Part shown: positions 44,392 to 52,926 of the stretch, one piece after another
Position numbering within the stretch: the first letter of the stretch is position 1
How the letters are laid out: each line of letters begins with the position of its first letter
Assembly (NCBI GenBank): GCA_024742305.1
Contig: JANSYQ010000009.1
Coordinates: forward strand, 1 to 64,000
Length of the DNA stretch: 64,000 nucleotides
Reading direction: 5' to 3'
Source of the DNA: a bacterium
GTDB taxonomy: Bacteria > Bacteroidota > Bacteroidia > Flavobacteriales_D > Crocinitomicaceae
Translations under genes and position numbers: made by a program
The notes under the pieces: model-generated
Seen by the model: the letters and a program-made list of their open reading frames with translations, nothing else
Told to the model about the DNA's origin: nothing
Databases searched by the model: none

Positions 44392-44419
44392 AAATCCCGA
44401 TGTTTTCACACCGGGATTT
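44392..44419 (-). terminator. Rho-independent terminator of the sigma factor gene
   Basis: A perfect 8-bp stem AAATCCCG / CGGGATTT with a 12-nt loop, followed on the minus strand by TTTCTTG. It lies 63 bp after the stop at 44482. Confidence 0.65.
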
Positions 44420-44481
44420 TATACTTACTACATTAAAAGTTATTGTGGACTCATCTCAAAGCAACAACCACTTTCAACTTC

Positions 44482-45078
44482 TTAAATATGAACGACCAAA
44501 TTGTGTTGATCGATTAATTTTCTCATGTTAATCAACGCGTAACGCATTCTTCCTAGTGCTGTGTTGATACTGATATCTTCCAACTCAGCAATATCTTTGA
44601 AAGACATTTCTTTAAAGATACGCATTATTAGAATATCTCGTTGTGATTCCGGCAAGTGATCGATAAGCCCGACCATTTGACCTTCCAACTCTTCGCGCGT
44701 TAGAATCTCAATGGCATTTTCATCTTCCTGTTGGATAGTGTGAAAAATATTGAAATCGTCGCGTTGCGAACTTGATTCCGAGATCATTTTTACTTTGTTT
44801 GCTTTTCGGAAGTGGTCTATAACCAAGTTGTGCGCGATACGCATGGCCCATGGCAAAAACTTTCCTTCCTCGTTATAATTTCCCGCTTTCAACGTGTTCA
44901 CGATTTTGATGAACGCATCTTGGAAGATGTCTTCCGCCAAAGCGTTATCACGAACTTTCATTGCAATAAAACGGTAAATTTTATCCTTGTGTCGCATGAG
45001 CAGTGTTTCGAATGCTTGCTCATCTCCATTAATATATGCGCTAACAAGAACGCGATCGTCGATGTTTTCCATAGCCAT
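44482..45078 (-). CDS. ECF-type RNA polymerase sigma factor
   Basis: 198 aa. Region 2 (A-L-A-E-D-I-F-Q-D-A-F-I-K near residue 46, then F-L-P-W-A-M-R-I-A-H-N) and region 4 (LPESQRDILIMRIFKEMSFKDIAELEDISINTALGRM) are complete. Region 3 is missing, as in ECF factors. No anti-sigma gene follows. It is divergent from uvrA, and it has its own promoter and terminator. Target genes unknown. Confidence 0.92.
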   Translation of the reverse strand: MAMENIDDRVLVSAYINGDEQAFETLLMRHKDKIYRFIAMKVRDNALAEDIFQDAFIKIVNTLKAGNYNEEGKFLPWAMRIAHNLVIDHFRKANKVKMISESSSQRDDFNIFHTIQQEDENAIEILTREELEGQMVGLIDHLPESQRDILIMRIFKEMSFKDIAELEDISINTALGRMRYALINMRKLIDQHNLVVHI

Positions 45079-45474
45079 AACTTACCTGTTTAAGTAGTTT
45101 AAATCTTGAGTTCAAACTGTGTTTAAGTAATGTTATATCCTATAGGCTATCGCGTTTTTATTTTGAATTGAATAACTAAGATACGAAAATTAAACAAACT
45201 ACCAAATCGGTAGACTATTTTTTTCACGTACATCAGCATAACGCATGCGCTTTACAAAGGGTTGGTAGAAACTTTGATTTTTTTTCATTTTTTTCTCGCT
45301 CTGCATTTCTACTGTTGGATTTACCGGTAGAATGATGTTTGCTATGCCCGCGTTTCGTTTCTTTTTCGTTCTTCGATGGCATGTAAATTCTCTTGATAAA
45401 ATATTTAACGATTACAGGTAATTCCCCCTCCTAGAACTATTATCTTTATGTCTTAGCAGTTAAATTATCATAGG
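45079..45474. other. 396-bp divergent intergenic region, sigma factor / uvrA
   Basis: It holds the sigma-gene promoter (45176-45205), a CTACC-AAATC-GGTAG hairpin followed by T7 at about 45200-45225 on the plus strand, two more GGTAGA words (45266 and 45330), and a weak TATCTTTA box 27 bp before the uvrA TTG. I see no open frame or structured RNA. Confidence 0.6.
45176..45205 (-). promoter_or_regulatory. Promoter of the sigma factor gene
   Basis: Minus-strand TTG (45203-45205) and TATCTTAG (45176-45183, one mismatch to TAnnTTTG) are 19 bp apart. The leader to the ATG at 45078 is about 95 nt. Confidence 0.5.
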
Positions 45475-48255
45475 TTGAAGCAGAAGGAAATCGAAATTAA
45501 AGGGGCAAGGGTTCACAACCTTAAAAACATTGATGTTAAAATACCACACGGAAAATTTACCGTTATCACGGGTTTATCAGGCTCGGGGAAATCGTCTTTG
45601 GCCTTTGACACATTGTATGCAGAAGGACAACGCAGATATATCGAAAGTTTGTCGTCTTATGCGCGTCAGTTTCTTGGGAAATTAAACAAACCTGAAACAG
45701 ACTACATCAAGGGAATTGCCCCGGCTATTGCTATTGAACAAAAGGTCACATCGAACAATCCGCGCTCAACCGTTGGTACAAGCACCGAGATTTACGATTA
45801 TCTCAAAGTACTTTTCGCCCGTATTGGTAAGACGTACTCCCCGATCTCAGGAAATGAAGTCAAAAAGCACTCGGTTACAGATGTTGTGGACCATTTACAT
45901 ACTTTAAAAGATGAATCTAGAGCTGTTATCCTAGCACCTTTAGAGGGATTTAAAAAATACGGCAACGAACGCCAATTAGAAATTTTGAAACAGCAAGGCT
46001 ACGTTCGATTGTATCATAATGACGCTTTTGTCTTGATTGAGGAAGTTATTGAGAAAACTCCCAAGGACATCTCCTCTGCCCTACTTGTGGTAGATAGAGT
46101 TCAAATCGATTTCTCAGATGACGACAATGTTTCAAGGTACGGCGACTCTGTGGCGCTTGCGTTCGCGGAAGGAAACGGTACCTGCCTGATTTTGGATGTT
46201 GCCAATGATAAAATGGCTGATTTCTCCAACCGTTTCGAACTAGATGGTATGGAATTTCAAGAACCCAGCGAGCATTTTTTCACTTTTAATAATCCTTTTG
46301 GTGCCTGCAAAACGTGTGAGGGATTTGGTCAGGTGATCGGAATCGACCCGAATCTCGTAATCCCGAATAAAGATTTGAGTCTCTACGAAGGAGCCGTTGT
46401 TGCTTGGAAAGGAGACAAGATGAGTGAATATCGAGATCGTTTTATTGCACAATCTTCGGATCATGGTTTTCCCATTCATCGCCCTATTTCAGAATTGAAT
46501 GAGGAGCAATTGGACCTGCTATGGCACGGAACCAAGGGCGTAAAAGGAATTCATGACTTTTTCCGTTTCGTGGAAAGTAAGTCATACAAAATTCAGTACC
46601 GAGTCATGTTGTCACGATACCGCGGTAAAACGGAATGTCCGGACTGCCGTGGAACTCGCTTACGCAAAGACGCCTCCTATGTAAAAGTAAACGGCAAATC
46701 AATCACGGATATCGTTCTAATGCCCGTGATAGATAGCTTGGCTTTCTTTGAAAGTATGAAGCCCGGGAAATATGATGCTCAGGTGATCAAGCGCATTCTT
46801 CCCGAAATCATCAACCGTCTGCGTTTTTTGGACGAAGTTGGACTCGGATATTTAACATTGAACCGTCAATCCAATTCACTTTCTGGAGGAGAATCTCAAC
46901 GCATCAACTTAGCGACCTCGCTGGGAAGTAGTTTGGTTGGATCAATGTACATCTTGGACGAACCTTCCATTGGTTTACACCCGAAGGATACGGAGCGATT
47001 GATCAACGTTTTGAAATCTTTGCGTGATCTCGGCAATACGGTAATCGTGGTAGAGCACGAGGAGGATATTATGAAGGCTGCGGATGAAATTTTGGACATC
47101 GGTCCGAAGGCTGGAGTCTTCGGTGGTGAAGTTGTTTTTCAAGGACCGCACAAGAAATTGATCAAAGCGAAAAACAGTCTCACAGCTCAATATTTGACTG
47201 GAAGCGAAGAAATCCCTGTTCCCCAGAAACGAAGGAAAGGGAAGAACAAAATATCTATCGTTGGAGCACGTCAGAACAACTTGCAACATATCGATGTCGA
47301 TTTCCCGCTGCATCAATTGGTGTGCGTCACCGGAGTAAGTGGTTCGGGAAAATCAACTTTAGTAACGGAAATTCTACTGCCGGCTGTTCGTAAAAAGTTA
47401 GACATCTACGGGGATAAACAGGGAGATTTCAAATCTATTTCGGGAGATTTCGCTCATGTGAAGGCGATTGAATTCGTCGATCAAAACCCCATTGGAAAAT
47501 CGTCACGATCCAACCCAATTACGTACGTAAAGGCCTTCGATGATATTCGTGATTTGTTCGCTCGTCAACCATTAGCAAAAACGCGCAACTACAAGCCGGG
47601 ATTCTTCAGTTTTAATGTAGAAGGTGGCCGTTGCGAGGTTTGTGAAGGCGAAGGCGAAATCACTGTTGGAATGCAGTTTATGGCAGATGTTCACTTGACC
47701 TGCGAGAATTGTACTGGAACGCGATACAAAGCCGAAACACTCGACATTCAATACGAGGGTAAATCCATTGCCGACATACTCAGCATGGACATTGCCTCTG
47801 CTTACGACTTCTTTAACACCTCGGAAGGTCGTATTGAGCAAAAAATTGCCGCGAAAATTGAACCCTTGATCAAAGTAGGGCTCGGGTATTTGCAATTGGG
47901 ACAAGCATCCAGCACGCTTAGTGGCGGAGAGGCTCAGCGCATAAAGCTCGCATCTTTTCTTGCCAAAGGAAGTTCAAGTCCTGCTACGCTCTTCATTTTT
48001 GACGAGCCCACAACTGGTTTGCATTTTCACGATGTCAACAAACTGATCATTGCCTTCAATGAGCTGATTTCGGCGGGACATTCCATCATCGTTATTGAAC
48101 ATAATTTGGACGTGGTAAAATGTGCCGACACAGTTATTGATCTTGGTCCAGGTGGTGGAAACGCTGGTGGGCAATTGGTTTTTACGGGAACTCCTGAAGA
48201 ATTGGCCCAATGCAAAGAAAGCGCAACTGGAATGTACTTAAAAGAGAAACTATGA
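45475..48255 (+). CDS. uvrA: Excinuclease ABC subunit A
   Basis: 926 aa. The start is a TTG: an in-frame stop at 45454 and the family-typical first residues [18 protein letters not shown] leave no other choice. Two ABC modules are present, with [20 protein letters not shown] near residue 33, [10 protein letters not shown] near 621, signatures [10 protein letters not shown] and [10 protein letters not shown], and [10 protein letters not shown]. Zinc modules are C-K-T-C...CPDC and [10 protein letters not shown]...CENC. It recognises bulky DNA lesions with UvrB. The next gene overlaps its stop (ATGA). Confidence 0.97.
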   Translation: MKQKEIEIKGARVHNLKNIDVKIPHGKFTVITGLSGSGKSSLAFDTLYAEGQRRYIESLSSYARQFLGKLNKPETDYIKGIAPAIAIEQKVTSNNPRSTVGTSTEIYDYLKVLFARIGKTYSPISGNEVKKHSVTDVVDHLHTLKDESRAVILAPLEGFKKYGNERQLEILKQQGYVRLYHNDAFVLIEEVIEKTPKDISSALLVVDRVQIDFSDDDNVSRYGDSVALAFAEGNGTCLILDVANDKMADFSNRFELDGMEFQEPSEHFFTFNNPFGACKTCEGFGQVIGIDPNLVIPNKDLSLYEGAVVAWKGDKMSEYRDRFIAQSSDHGFPIHRPISELNEEQLDLLWHGTKGVKGIHDFFRFVESKSYKIQYRVMLSRYRGKTECPDCRGTRLRKDASYVKVNGKSITDIVLMPVIDSLAFFESMKPGKYDAQVIKRILPEIINRLRFLDEVGLGYLTLNRQSNSLSGGESQRINLATSLGSSLVGSMYILDEPSIGLHPKDTERLINVLKSLRDLGNTVIVVEHEEDIMKAADEILDIGPKAGVFGGEVVFQGPHKKLIKAKNSLTAQYLTGSEEIPVPQKRRKGKNKISIVGARQNNLQHIDVDFPLHQLVCVTGVSGSGKSTLVTEILLPAVRKKLDIYGDKQGDFKSISGDFAHVKAIEFVDQNPIGKSSRSNPITYVKAFDDIRDLFARQPLAKTRNYKPGFFSFNVEGGRCEVCEGEGEITVGMQFMADVHLTCENCTGTRYKAETLDIQYEGKSIADILSMDIASAYDFFNTSEGRIEQKIAAKIEPLIKVGLGYLQLGQASSTLSGGEAQRIKLASFLAKGSSSPATLFIFDEPTTGLHFHDVNKLIIAFNELISAGHSIIVIEHNLDVVKCADTVIDLGPGGGNAGGQLVFTGTPEELAQCKESATGMYLKEKL

Positions 48256-49262
48256 CTCGATCCCTCCTAATTATATTTCTCGCAGTAAGTATTCACCATT
48301 CAGCTCAGGCGCAATACCGACGGGATCTTGGTAAAGAAATGGACCGTTTGGATGCCGATGTTGCCTTGGTTCTGCGTAGAAGTTTGGATTACTTACCGAT
48401 TTGGTCAGAGAATTCGGATACGATATACGTCAATGTATTGGACCAATGGTACGCGATGGCACTTCGAGCTTCTTTAGTTGAAACAGAAATCAGAGGGGTT
48501 CCCGGAGGGTTTAATCAAGTGGAACTACTGGAGCCCGTTAGTTCAGAAACCATCGCTAGTTTTCAGTTGGACAATTACATGCGCCATGTGCGAGGAGATA
48601 CCCTAGACAACATTGAAGCGACCCTTACCACCCAAGGATTCTCGTCTATTCTCACGATAAATGTTAATGGCAAGGAGTTTTACAGACAACAATCAGTAGG
48701 CGAAGAATACCTTTTTCCAGTGATTTCTCCCGATAAAAAGTATGTGGCTTTTATTACAGTGATGAACGGCCTTATGATCGTAAAACTTCCCGGAAAGAAA
48801 TCAAGAGTGAGCAAAGCGGAGCAGCTACTCAATAAAGGAATCAACGCCATGAACGAAAACAATTGCGAGGTTGCGTTAGAAAACTTCAATGCCTCTTTGG
48901 AGAAAGACAGCACGAATGGTGCTGCTCTTCACAACAAAGCCTGTTGTCTTCTCACCACTGGCAAGCTAGATGAGTTGATTACTACGCTGAATATAGCTGA
49001 GCGATTAGATCCGGGCTATTTTGAAAACAGAGAGCTTCGTGCCGCTTGGCATTACCACAATCAGGAATACGACCAAGCGATCGACCTGTACAAACAGCTT
49101 ATCGAAGAACAGCCGTATTACACGGACACGTACTATTCATTGATTGCAACGTATGAAGAAATGGAAGATTACGATTCCATTTGTATTGTTATAGAACAAC
49201 TTGAAAGTACCGGAGTCCGCAACAAGAACCTCAAAGAGTACTTTGCTGATAAGTGTCCGTAG
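48252..49262 (+). CDS. Exported TPR protein
   Basis: 336 aa from the ATG at 48252, which overlaps the uvrA stop (ATGA); the frame extends upstream but only within uvrA. A signal peptide (SIHHSAQAQ) precedes a mixed domain of about 170 residues. Three to four TPRs follow: AEQLLNKGINAMNENNCEVA, ALHNKACCLLTTGKLDEL, AAWHYHNQEYDQAIDLYKQ, YYSLIATYEEMEDYDS. Probably periplasmic and protein-binding. Co-transcription with uvrA is likely by position, without an evident functional link. Confidence 0.8.
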   Translation: MTRSLLIIFLAVSIHHSAQAQYRRDLGKEMDRLDADVALVLRRSLDYLPIWSENSDTIYVNVLDQWYAMALRASLVETEIRGVPGGFNQVELLEPVSSETIASFQLDNYMRHVRGDTLDNIEATLTTQGFSSILTINVNGKEFYRQQSVGEEYLFPVISPDKKYVAFITVMNGLMIVKLPGKKSRVSKAEQLLNKGINAMNENNCEVALENFNASLEKDSTNGAALHNKACCLLTTGKLDELITTLNIAERLDPGYFENRELRAAWHYHNQEYDQAIDLYKQLIEEQPYYTDTYYSLIATYEEMEDYDSICIVIEQLESTGVRNKNLKEYFADKCP

Positions 49263-49288
49263 TTTAACTGAAATTCAAATCTCTCCCT

Positions 49289-49732
49289 ATGAGCGTTTGG
49301 TCCGAAACTATTCTAATTGACGCACCTATTGACTTGGTTTTTGAAACAATTTCCTCTCCTGAAAAATTTATGGAGGCCGTACCGCAAATTACCTCCATTG
49401 AATTTCTCTCGGAGCAACGATCCGGTCCAGGAACACAATTCAAAGAAACGCGCGTGATGGGAAAACGAAAAGCATCCACAGTTCTTAAAGTTGTAGATCA
49501 AGAAAGAAACTCACACATTCGAATGATTTCCAACGCTGGAGGCACTTCATGGGATTCTACATTTTCAACGAAAGCGGAAAAGGATGGTGTTCAATTACGG
49601 TTTGTTATGACGGCAGTTCCCTCGAATTTTCTTGCACGAATGTCTGTACGTATGATCAAGGGAATGATTAGCAAAGCTCTGCGAAATGACATGCTTGCCG
49701 TAAAGGAATATTGCGAGACTCAAAAAAAATAA
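49289..49732 (+). CDS. SRPBCC (START/Bet v 1-like) family protein
   Basis: 147 aa. It starts with SVWSETILIDAPIDLVFETI and has FMEAVPQITSIEFLSEQRSG-P-G-T-x-F-K-E-T-R, the hallmark of the SRPBCC fold, a hydrophobic-ligand-binding helix-grip domain. It has no signal peptide. The ligand is unknown. It lies 26 bp after the TPR protein and before the OmpA gene. Confidence 0.85.
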   Translation: MSVWSETILIDAPIDLVFETISSPEKFMEAVPQITSIEFLSEQRSGPGTQFKETRVMGKRKASTVLKVVDQERNSHIRMISNAGGTSWDSTFSTKAEKDGVQLRFVMTAVPSNFLARMSVRMIKGMISKALRNDMLAVKEYCETQKK

Positions 49733-49814
49733 CTGCACTTCACGGTTACCTTTTGCCCTTGAGATGCATTTATAGAAAAAGGAGGCTCCTACCGCCGACA
49801 AAAAATTCTTGATT

Positions 49815-51047
49815 ATGGTAAAAGCAATTGTTGCATTCGTATTAATTTCTTTTACAACTATCACCTCTTCAGCACAAGATGTTGAGTATCACGTTCTGTA
49901 TGATTCCGATAAATCCGACATTACAGAAAAGTATCAATCAGAATTGAACAGTTTGTTCGAGAGTACGCCCACAAGTCGCATTGATTCGGTTGTACTCGTG
50001 GGACATACAGACAGCGACGCCTCCGACGATTACAACATGAAACTGTCCCAAAAACGCGTGTTGGGCGTTGAGAGTTTTCTCATCAAAGCTGGCATACCTC
50101 AGAATATCATTTTCAGTTCCTACCAAGGAGAGGCGAAGCCAAGAGAAAGCAACAGCGACGCCAACGGGAAACAAGCAAACCGGCGTGTTCAAGTGCTGGT
50201 TTACGCACACCCCGTTCCGAAGGTCCAACCAACAGTGTATGAAGAACCCATTGATTTGTGCACTGAGGATACACTCATTGAGCTTGCTTCGGGCGGTAAA
50301 TACAAAATCAATCTCTGTGATTATTTAGCCAATCCGAATTGTGTGAAATTAAACGAGGTACGCTCTGCGGAATCCATGGCAGAAGCCGGACTAACAACTA
50401 TGTCCGAAGATGGAATAGCGCTCGTTTCAGCTGGAATGGTTGAATACGACATTTGTGAAGGCGTTGAAATCAAATTTTACCTCCCAACACGCACGGCTTG
50501 CAATATTGATGGCATGACTCTTTGGCAAATGAATGATGACGGAACTTGGCACGAAACGTCAAAAGATAAATTGGTACCCGTTGAAGTAGACGGAGAAACG
50601 TACTTCGAATTGGGACTTGCTGGAACGGGAATTAAAAACTGTGATCGTGGTCCATTTCCTGAAGAAGGCGGAGGTAGTATAACACGAAAATCTCGATTTA
50701 AAGTGAAGCGCAAATCGGGCTTGCATCTAGAATCCGTTACCATTTACTGCGATTGCCCATTGCGTGGTATGAGCATGACCTCCAAGCGTAAAAAAGGACG
50801 TAAAGTTATCTATGAACACGCAAAAGATTATTGTTGTCCGGGAATACGCGTATCAGCAGAAGCGACAACAGAAAATGGAGCGAAAGTTAGGTTGAGTCAA
50901 AGACCGTTGACTGAACTGGAGGGAAATACGTGTTTGGGGAATTGCAACACAACCGAACGAAAACGAATTTGGTTTATCACCACCTTAAACAAAGTCATTC
51001 ACCGTAAATACAAATTAGATCGTGAAGACTTTGACGAACAACTTTGA
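49815..51047 (+). CDS. OmpA-family protein with cysteine-rich C-terminal half
   Basis: 410 aa from the ATG at 49815 (MVKAIVAFVLISF), signal peptide ending SSAQ. The OmpA/MotB domain covers residues 20-130, with VVLVGHTDSDASDDYNMKLS and Q-A-N-R-R-V-Q-V-L, including the Asp and Arg that bind peptidoglycan. Unusually it is at the N-terminus, not the end. The rest has about twelve cysteines and a segment GMTLWQMNDDGTWHE that recalls ZU5-like domains (weak). The likely role is anchoring to peptidoglycan. A long hairpin follows. Confidence 0.85.
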   Translation: MVKAIVAFVLISFTTITSSAQDVEYHVLYDSDKSDITEKYQSELNSLFESTPTSRIDSVVLVGHTDSDASDDYNMKLSQKRVLGVESFLIKAGIPQNIIFSSYQGEAKPRESNSDANGKQANRRVQVLVYAHPVPKVQPTVYEEPIDLCTEDTLIELASGGKYKINLCDYLANPNCVKLNEVRSAESMAEAGLTTMSEDGIALVSAGMVEYDICEGVEIKFYLPTRTACNIDGMTLWQMNDDGTWHETSKDKLVPVEVDGETYFELGLAGTGIKNCDRGPFPEEGGGSITRKSRFKVKRKSGLHLESVTIYCDCPLRGMSMTSKRKKGRKVIYEHAKDYCCPGIRVSAEATTENGAKVRLSQRPLTELEGNTCLGNCNTTERKRIWFITTLNKVIHRKYKLDREDFDEQL

Positions 51048-51053
51048 TTAGGT

Positions 51054-51173
51054 AAATCTGTCGAGATGGATGCCGAACGTCCACAAGAGGTTTTTGATAC
51101 ATATTTGTCATCTCCATTGACATCGAAACCTGGACGAATCCGGCGCCCATCTTGATAGATTTGTAAAAATCTA
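51054..51173. repeat. Long imperfect hairpin between convergent genes
   Basis: AAATCTGTCGAGATGG...GCCG...CGTCCA at 51054-51083 pairs with TGGACG...CGGCGCCCATCTTGATAGATTT ending at 51162; GGTTTTTGA/TCGAAACC and TGTCA/TGACA continue the stem inward to a loop TCTCCAT. An alternative stem TAGATTT/AAATCTA (51156-51173) overlaps the transporter stop. Role unknown; it could end transcription from both sides. Confidence 0.6.
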
Positions 51174-52613
51174 TTCAGAAACCGATTCGTTGGGGTCGAT
51201 TTCGGCAAACTCCATCTTCTCAGACTTCGCGACGACAGCAGACACCGTTGCATCACTCGTCACATTGATTACCGTGCGACACATGTCCAAAATACGATCC
51301 ATCGGCAACACAATCGCTACCCACATTGGATTCAATCCGACAGATTCAAGCACTATCATCAACATAATCAATCCGGCACCTGGAACTGCAGCAGCTCCAA
51401 TGGAAGCCAATGTTGCGGTAAGTACAATCCCCAATTGTTGCATCAGATCCAAATCAACATCATGGTATTGCGCCAAGAAAATAACGGCTACAGCTTGATA
51501 CAAAGAAGTACCATCCATGTTCACAGTTGCCCCGATAGGAAGAACAAAATCTGTCGACTTTTCCGAAACGCCTAGTCCTTTGGTCACTCGGTTAATTGTC
51601 AACGGAAGCGTCGCTGCACTGGAACTCGTAGAAAACGCTAAAAACTGCGCCGGACTCATCTTCTTGAAGAAGGTCCCGTAAGAAATCGGCACTCCAAAAA
51701 GTCGCAACAACAGTGGATAAAAACCAAACATGAGCAAGCCAAGTCCAGCAATAACTACCAATGAATATTCTAGCAATTGGAGGAATATTTCGACAAGTTG
51801 CTCTAAACTATCTGCCGATTTCGCTAGAACACCAGCCATGAGACAGAAAACGAAAAAGGGAGCCGCAATCATGATGAGGTTCACCATTTTAATAAACACG
51901 TCGTTCATCCCTTCAAAGAAATTCACCACGCCATCAGAGCGACTATTCTTTGGAAGTAACGCCAATGAAAAACCAAAAAGTAAGGCAAAAACGATGACTT
52001 GAAGCATGAATCTTCCATCCCCCATTGCAACGATGATGTTACTTGGCACCATGTCCACTAGAGGCTGGAGCGGTCCATCGCCTGTTTTCGCTTTTTCGGC
52101 ATTTTCACGTTTCTCTACCGCTTTTTTGTATTCCTTTTTATCCTTTGATTCATTGTTTGCCTCGAGGGCTCTAGCTCTGTCCTCTTCTGAGACTTTTTCA
52201 AGCTCATGACGTCCATCCTTGATCTCAACTTTCGCTTCCTCTGCCCACAACTCATACTGCAAACGGCGCTGCACTCGCGTATCTTCGTTGCTGATTTTTC
52301 CGGGTTGAAATACGTTGACCAAGAGCAAGCCCATGGAAATAGACACGATAGTCGTCATGAGGTAAAGTCCGAGGGTCTTCCCTCCTATTCGCCCCAGTAA
52401 TCTTGGATCTCCCATTCCGGCAACTCCTGTAATAATGGAAAAGAGCACCAATGGAACGGCGATAAGTTTTAGCGCATTGATAAAGATGGTACCGAAGGGA
52501 TCAATCCAATCTATTGTGAAACTGTTCCAACCATAATATCCGGAGATAATTGCCCAAACAACACCCAGTGCCATGGCAATCAATATTTTCCAATGCAAAG
52601 CTAGTTTTCTCAT
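51171..52613 (-). CDS. Dicarboxylate/amino acid:cation symporter (DAACS)
   Basis: 480 aa, eight-helix glutamate-transporter fold. Serine-rich F-S-T-S-S-S-A-A-T-L-P near residue 332 and N-M-D-G-T-S-L-Y near 364 are the substrate and sodium motifs. A hydrophilic, highly charged insert of about 70 residues (108-180, rich in E, K and A) replaces the short loop after the third helix; GltP-type proteins usually lack it. Likely substrates are aspartate, glutamate or C4-dicarboxylates. Divergent from rho. Confidence 0.9.
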   Translation of the reverse strand: MRKLALHWKILIAMALGVVWAIISGYYGWNSFTIDWIDPFGTIFINALKLIAVPLVLFSIITGVAGMGDPRLLGRIGGKTLGLYLMTTIVSISMGLLLVNVFQPGKISNEDTRVQRRLQYELWAEEAKVEIKDGRHELEKVSEEDRARALEANNESKDKKEYKKAVEKRENAEKAKTGDGPLQPLVDMVPSNIIVAMGDGRFMLQVIVFALLFGFSLALLPKNSRSDGVVNFFEGMNDVFIKMVNLIMIAAPFFVFCLMAGVLAKSADSLEQLVEIFLQLLEYSLVVIAGLGLLMFGFYPLLLRLFGVPISYGTFFKKMSPAQFLAFSTSSSAATLPLTINRVTKGLGVSEKSTDFVLPIGATVNMDGTSLYQAVAVIFLAQYHDVDLDLMQQLGIVLTATLASIGAAAVPGAGLIMLMIVLESVGLNPMWVAIVLPMDRILDMCRTVINVTSDATVSAVVAKSEKMEFAEIDPNESVSE

Positions 52614-52690
52614 GAGTTCGAATATAGCGATTTGAATTATGATTAGTGTATTTCGCGCCCACTTCGAGAACCTCAGTGTTCGGAAACATT

Positions 52691-52730
52691 CTTTTCACCG
52701 TGCCTCTCCAATGTTCACCGAGGCTCTCCA
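52691..52730. repeat. 20-bp tandem direct repeat
   Basis: CTTTTCACCGTGCCTCTCCA then ATGTTCACCGAGGCTCTCCA: 16 of 20 bases identical. The second copy runs into AGTGAAC, giving GTTCAC (52713) to GTGAAC (52732), an inverted pair. It may be a regulator site. Confidence 0.5.
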
Positions 52731-52812
52731 AGTGAACGTGTTTCAGATCCAACTTTTATTTCGAGCTGCACTATTCACAGAACCAATGTGCAGAACTTAT
52801 TTTTTTCGAAAT

Positions 52813-52842
52813 TTGGACAATTCCAGATAATTCGTATCATTG
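52813..52842 (+). promoter_or_regulatory. Promoter of rho
   Basis: TTG (52813-52815) and TATCATTG (52835-52842, one mismatch) are separated by 19 bp. The leader to the ATG at 52927 is about 80 nt. Confidence 0.6.
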
Positions 52843-52926
52843 TACCACAATTTGCTCATCAGCAGCAAAAACTGAAAATTCTCAGATTTTAGATTACCCA
52901 ATAGATTAGTTTCACATCCCCAATTT

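Larger units (their letters stand above)
52614..52926. other. 313-bp divergent intergenic region, transporter / rho
   Basis: It contains a TATATTCG near-match to a -7 box for the transporter (near 52622-52630), a 20-bp tandem direct repeat at 52691-52730, an inverted GTTCAC/GTGAAC pair at 52713-52737 and the rho promoter (52813-52842). No gene is seen. Confidence 0.6.
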
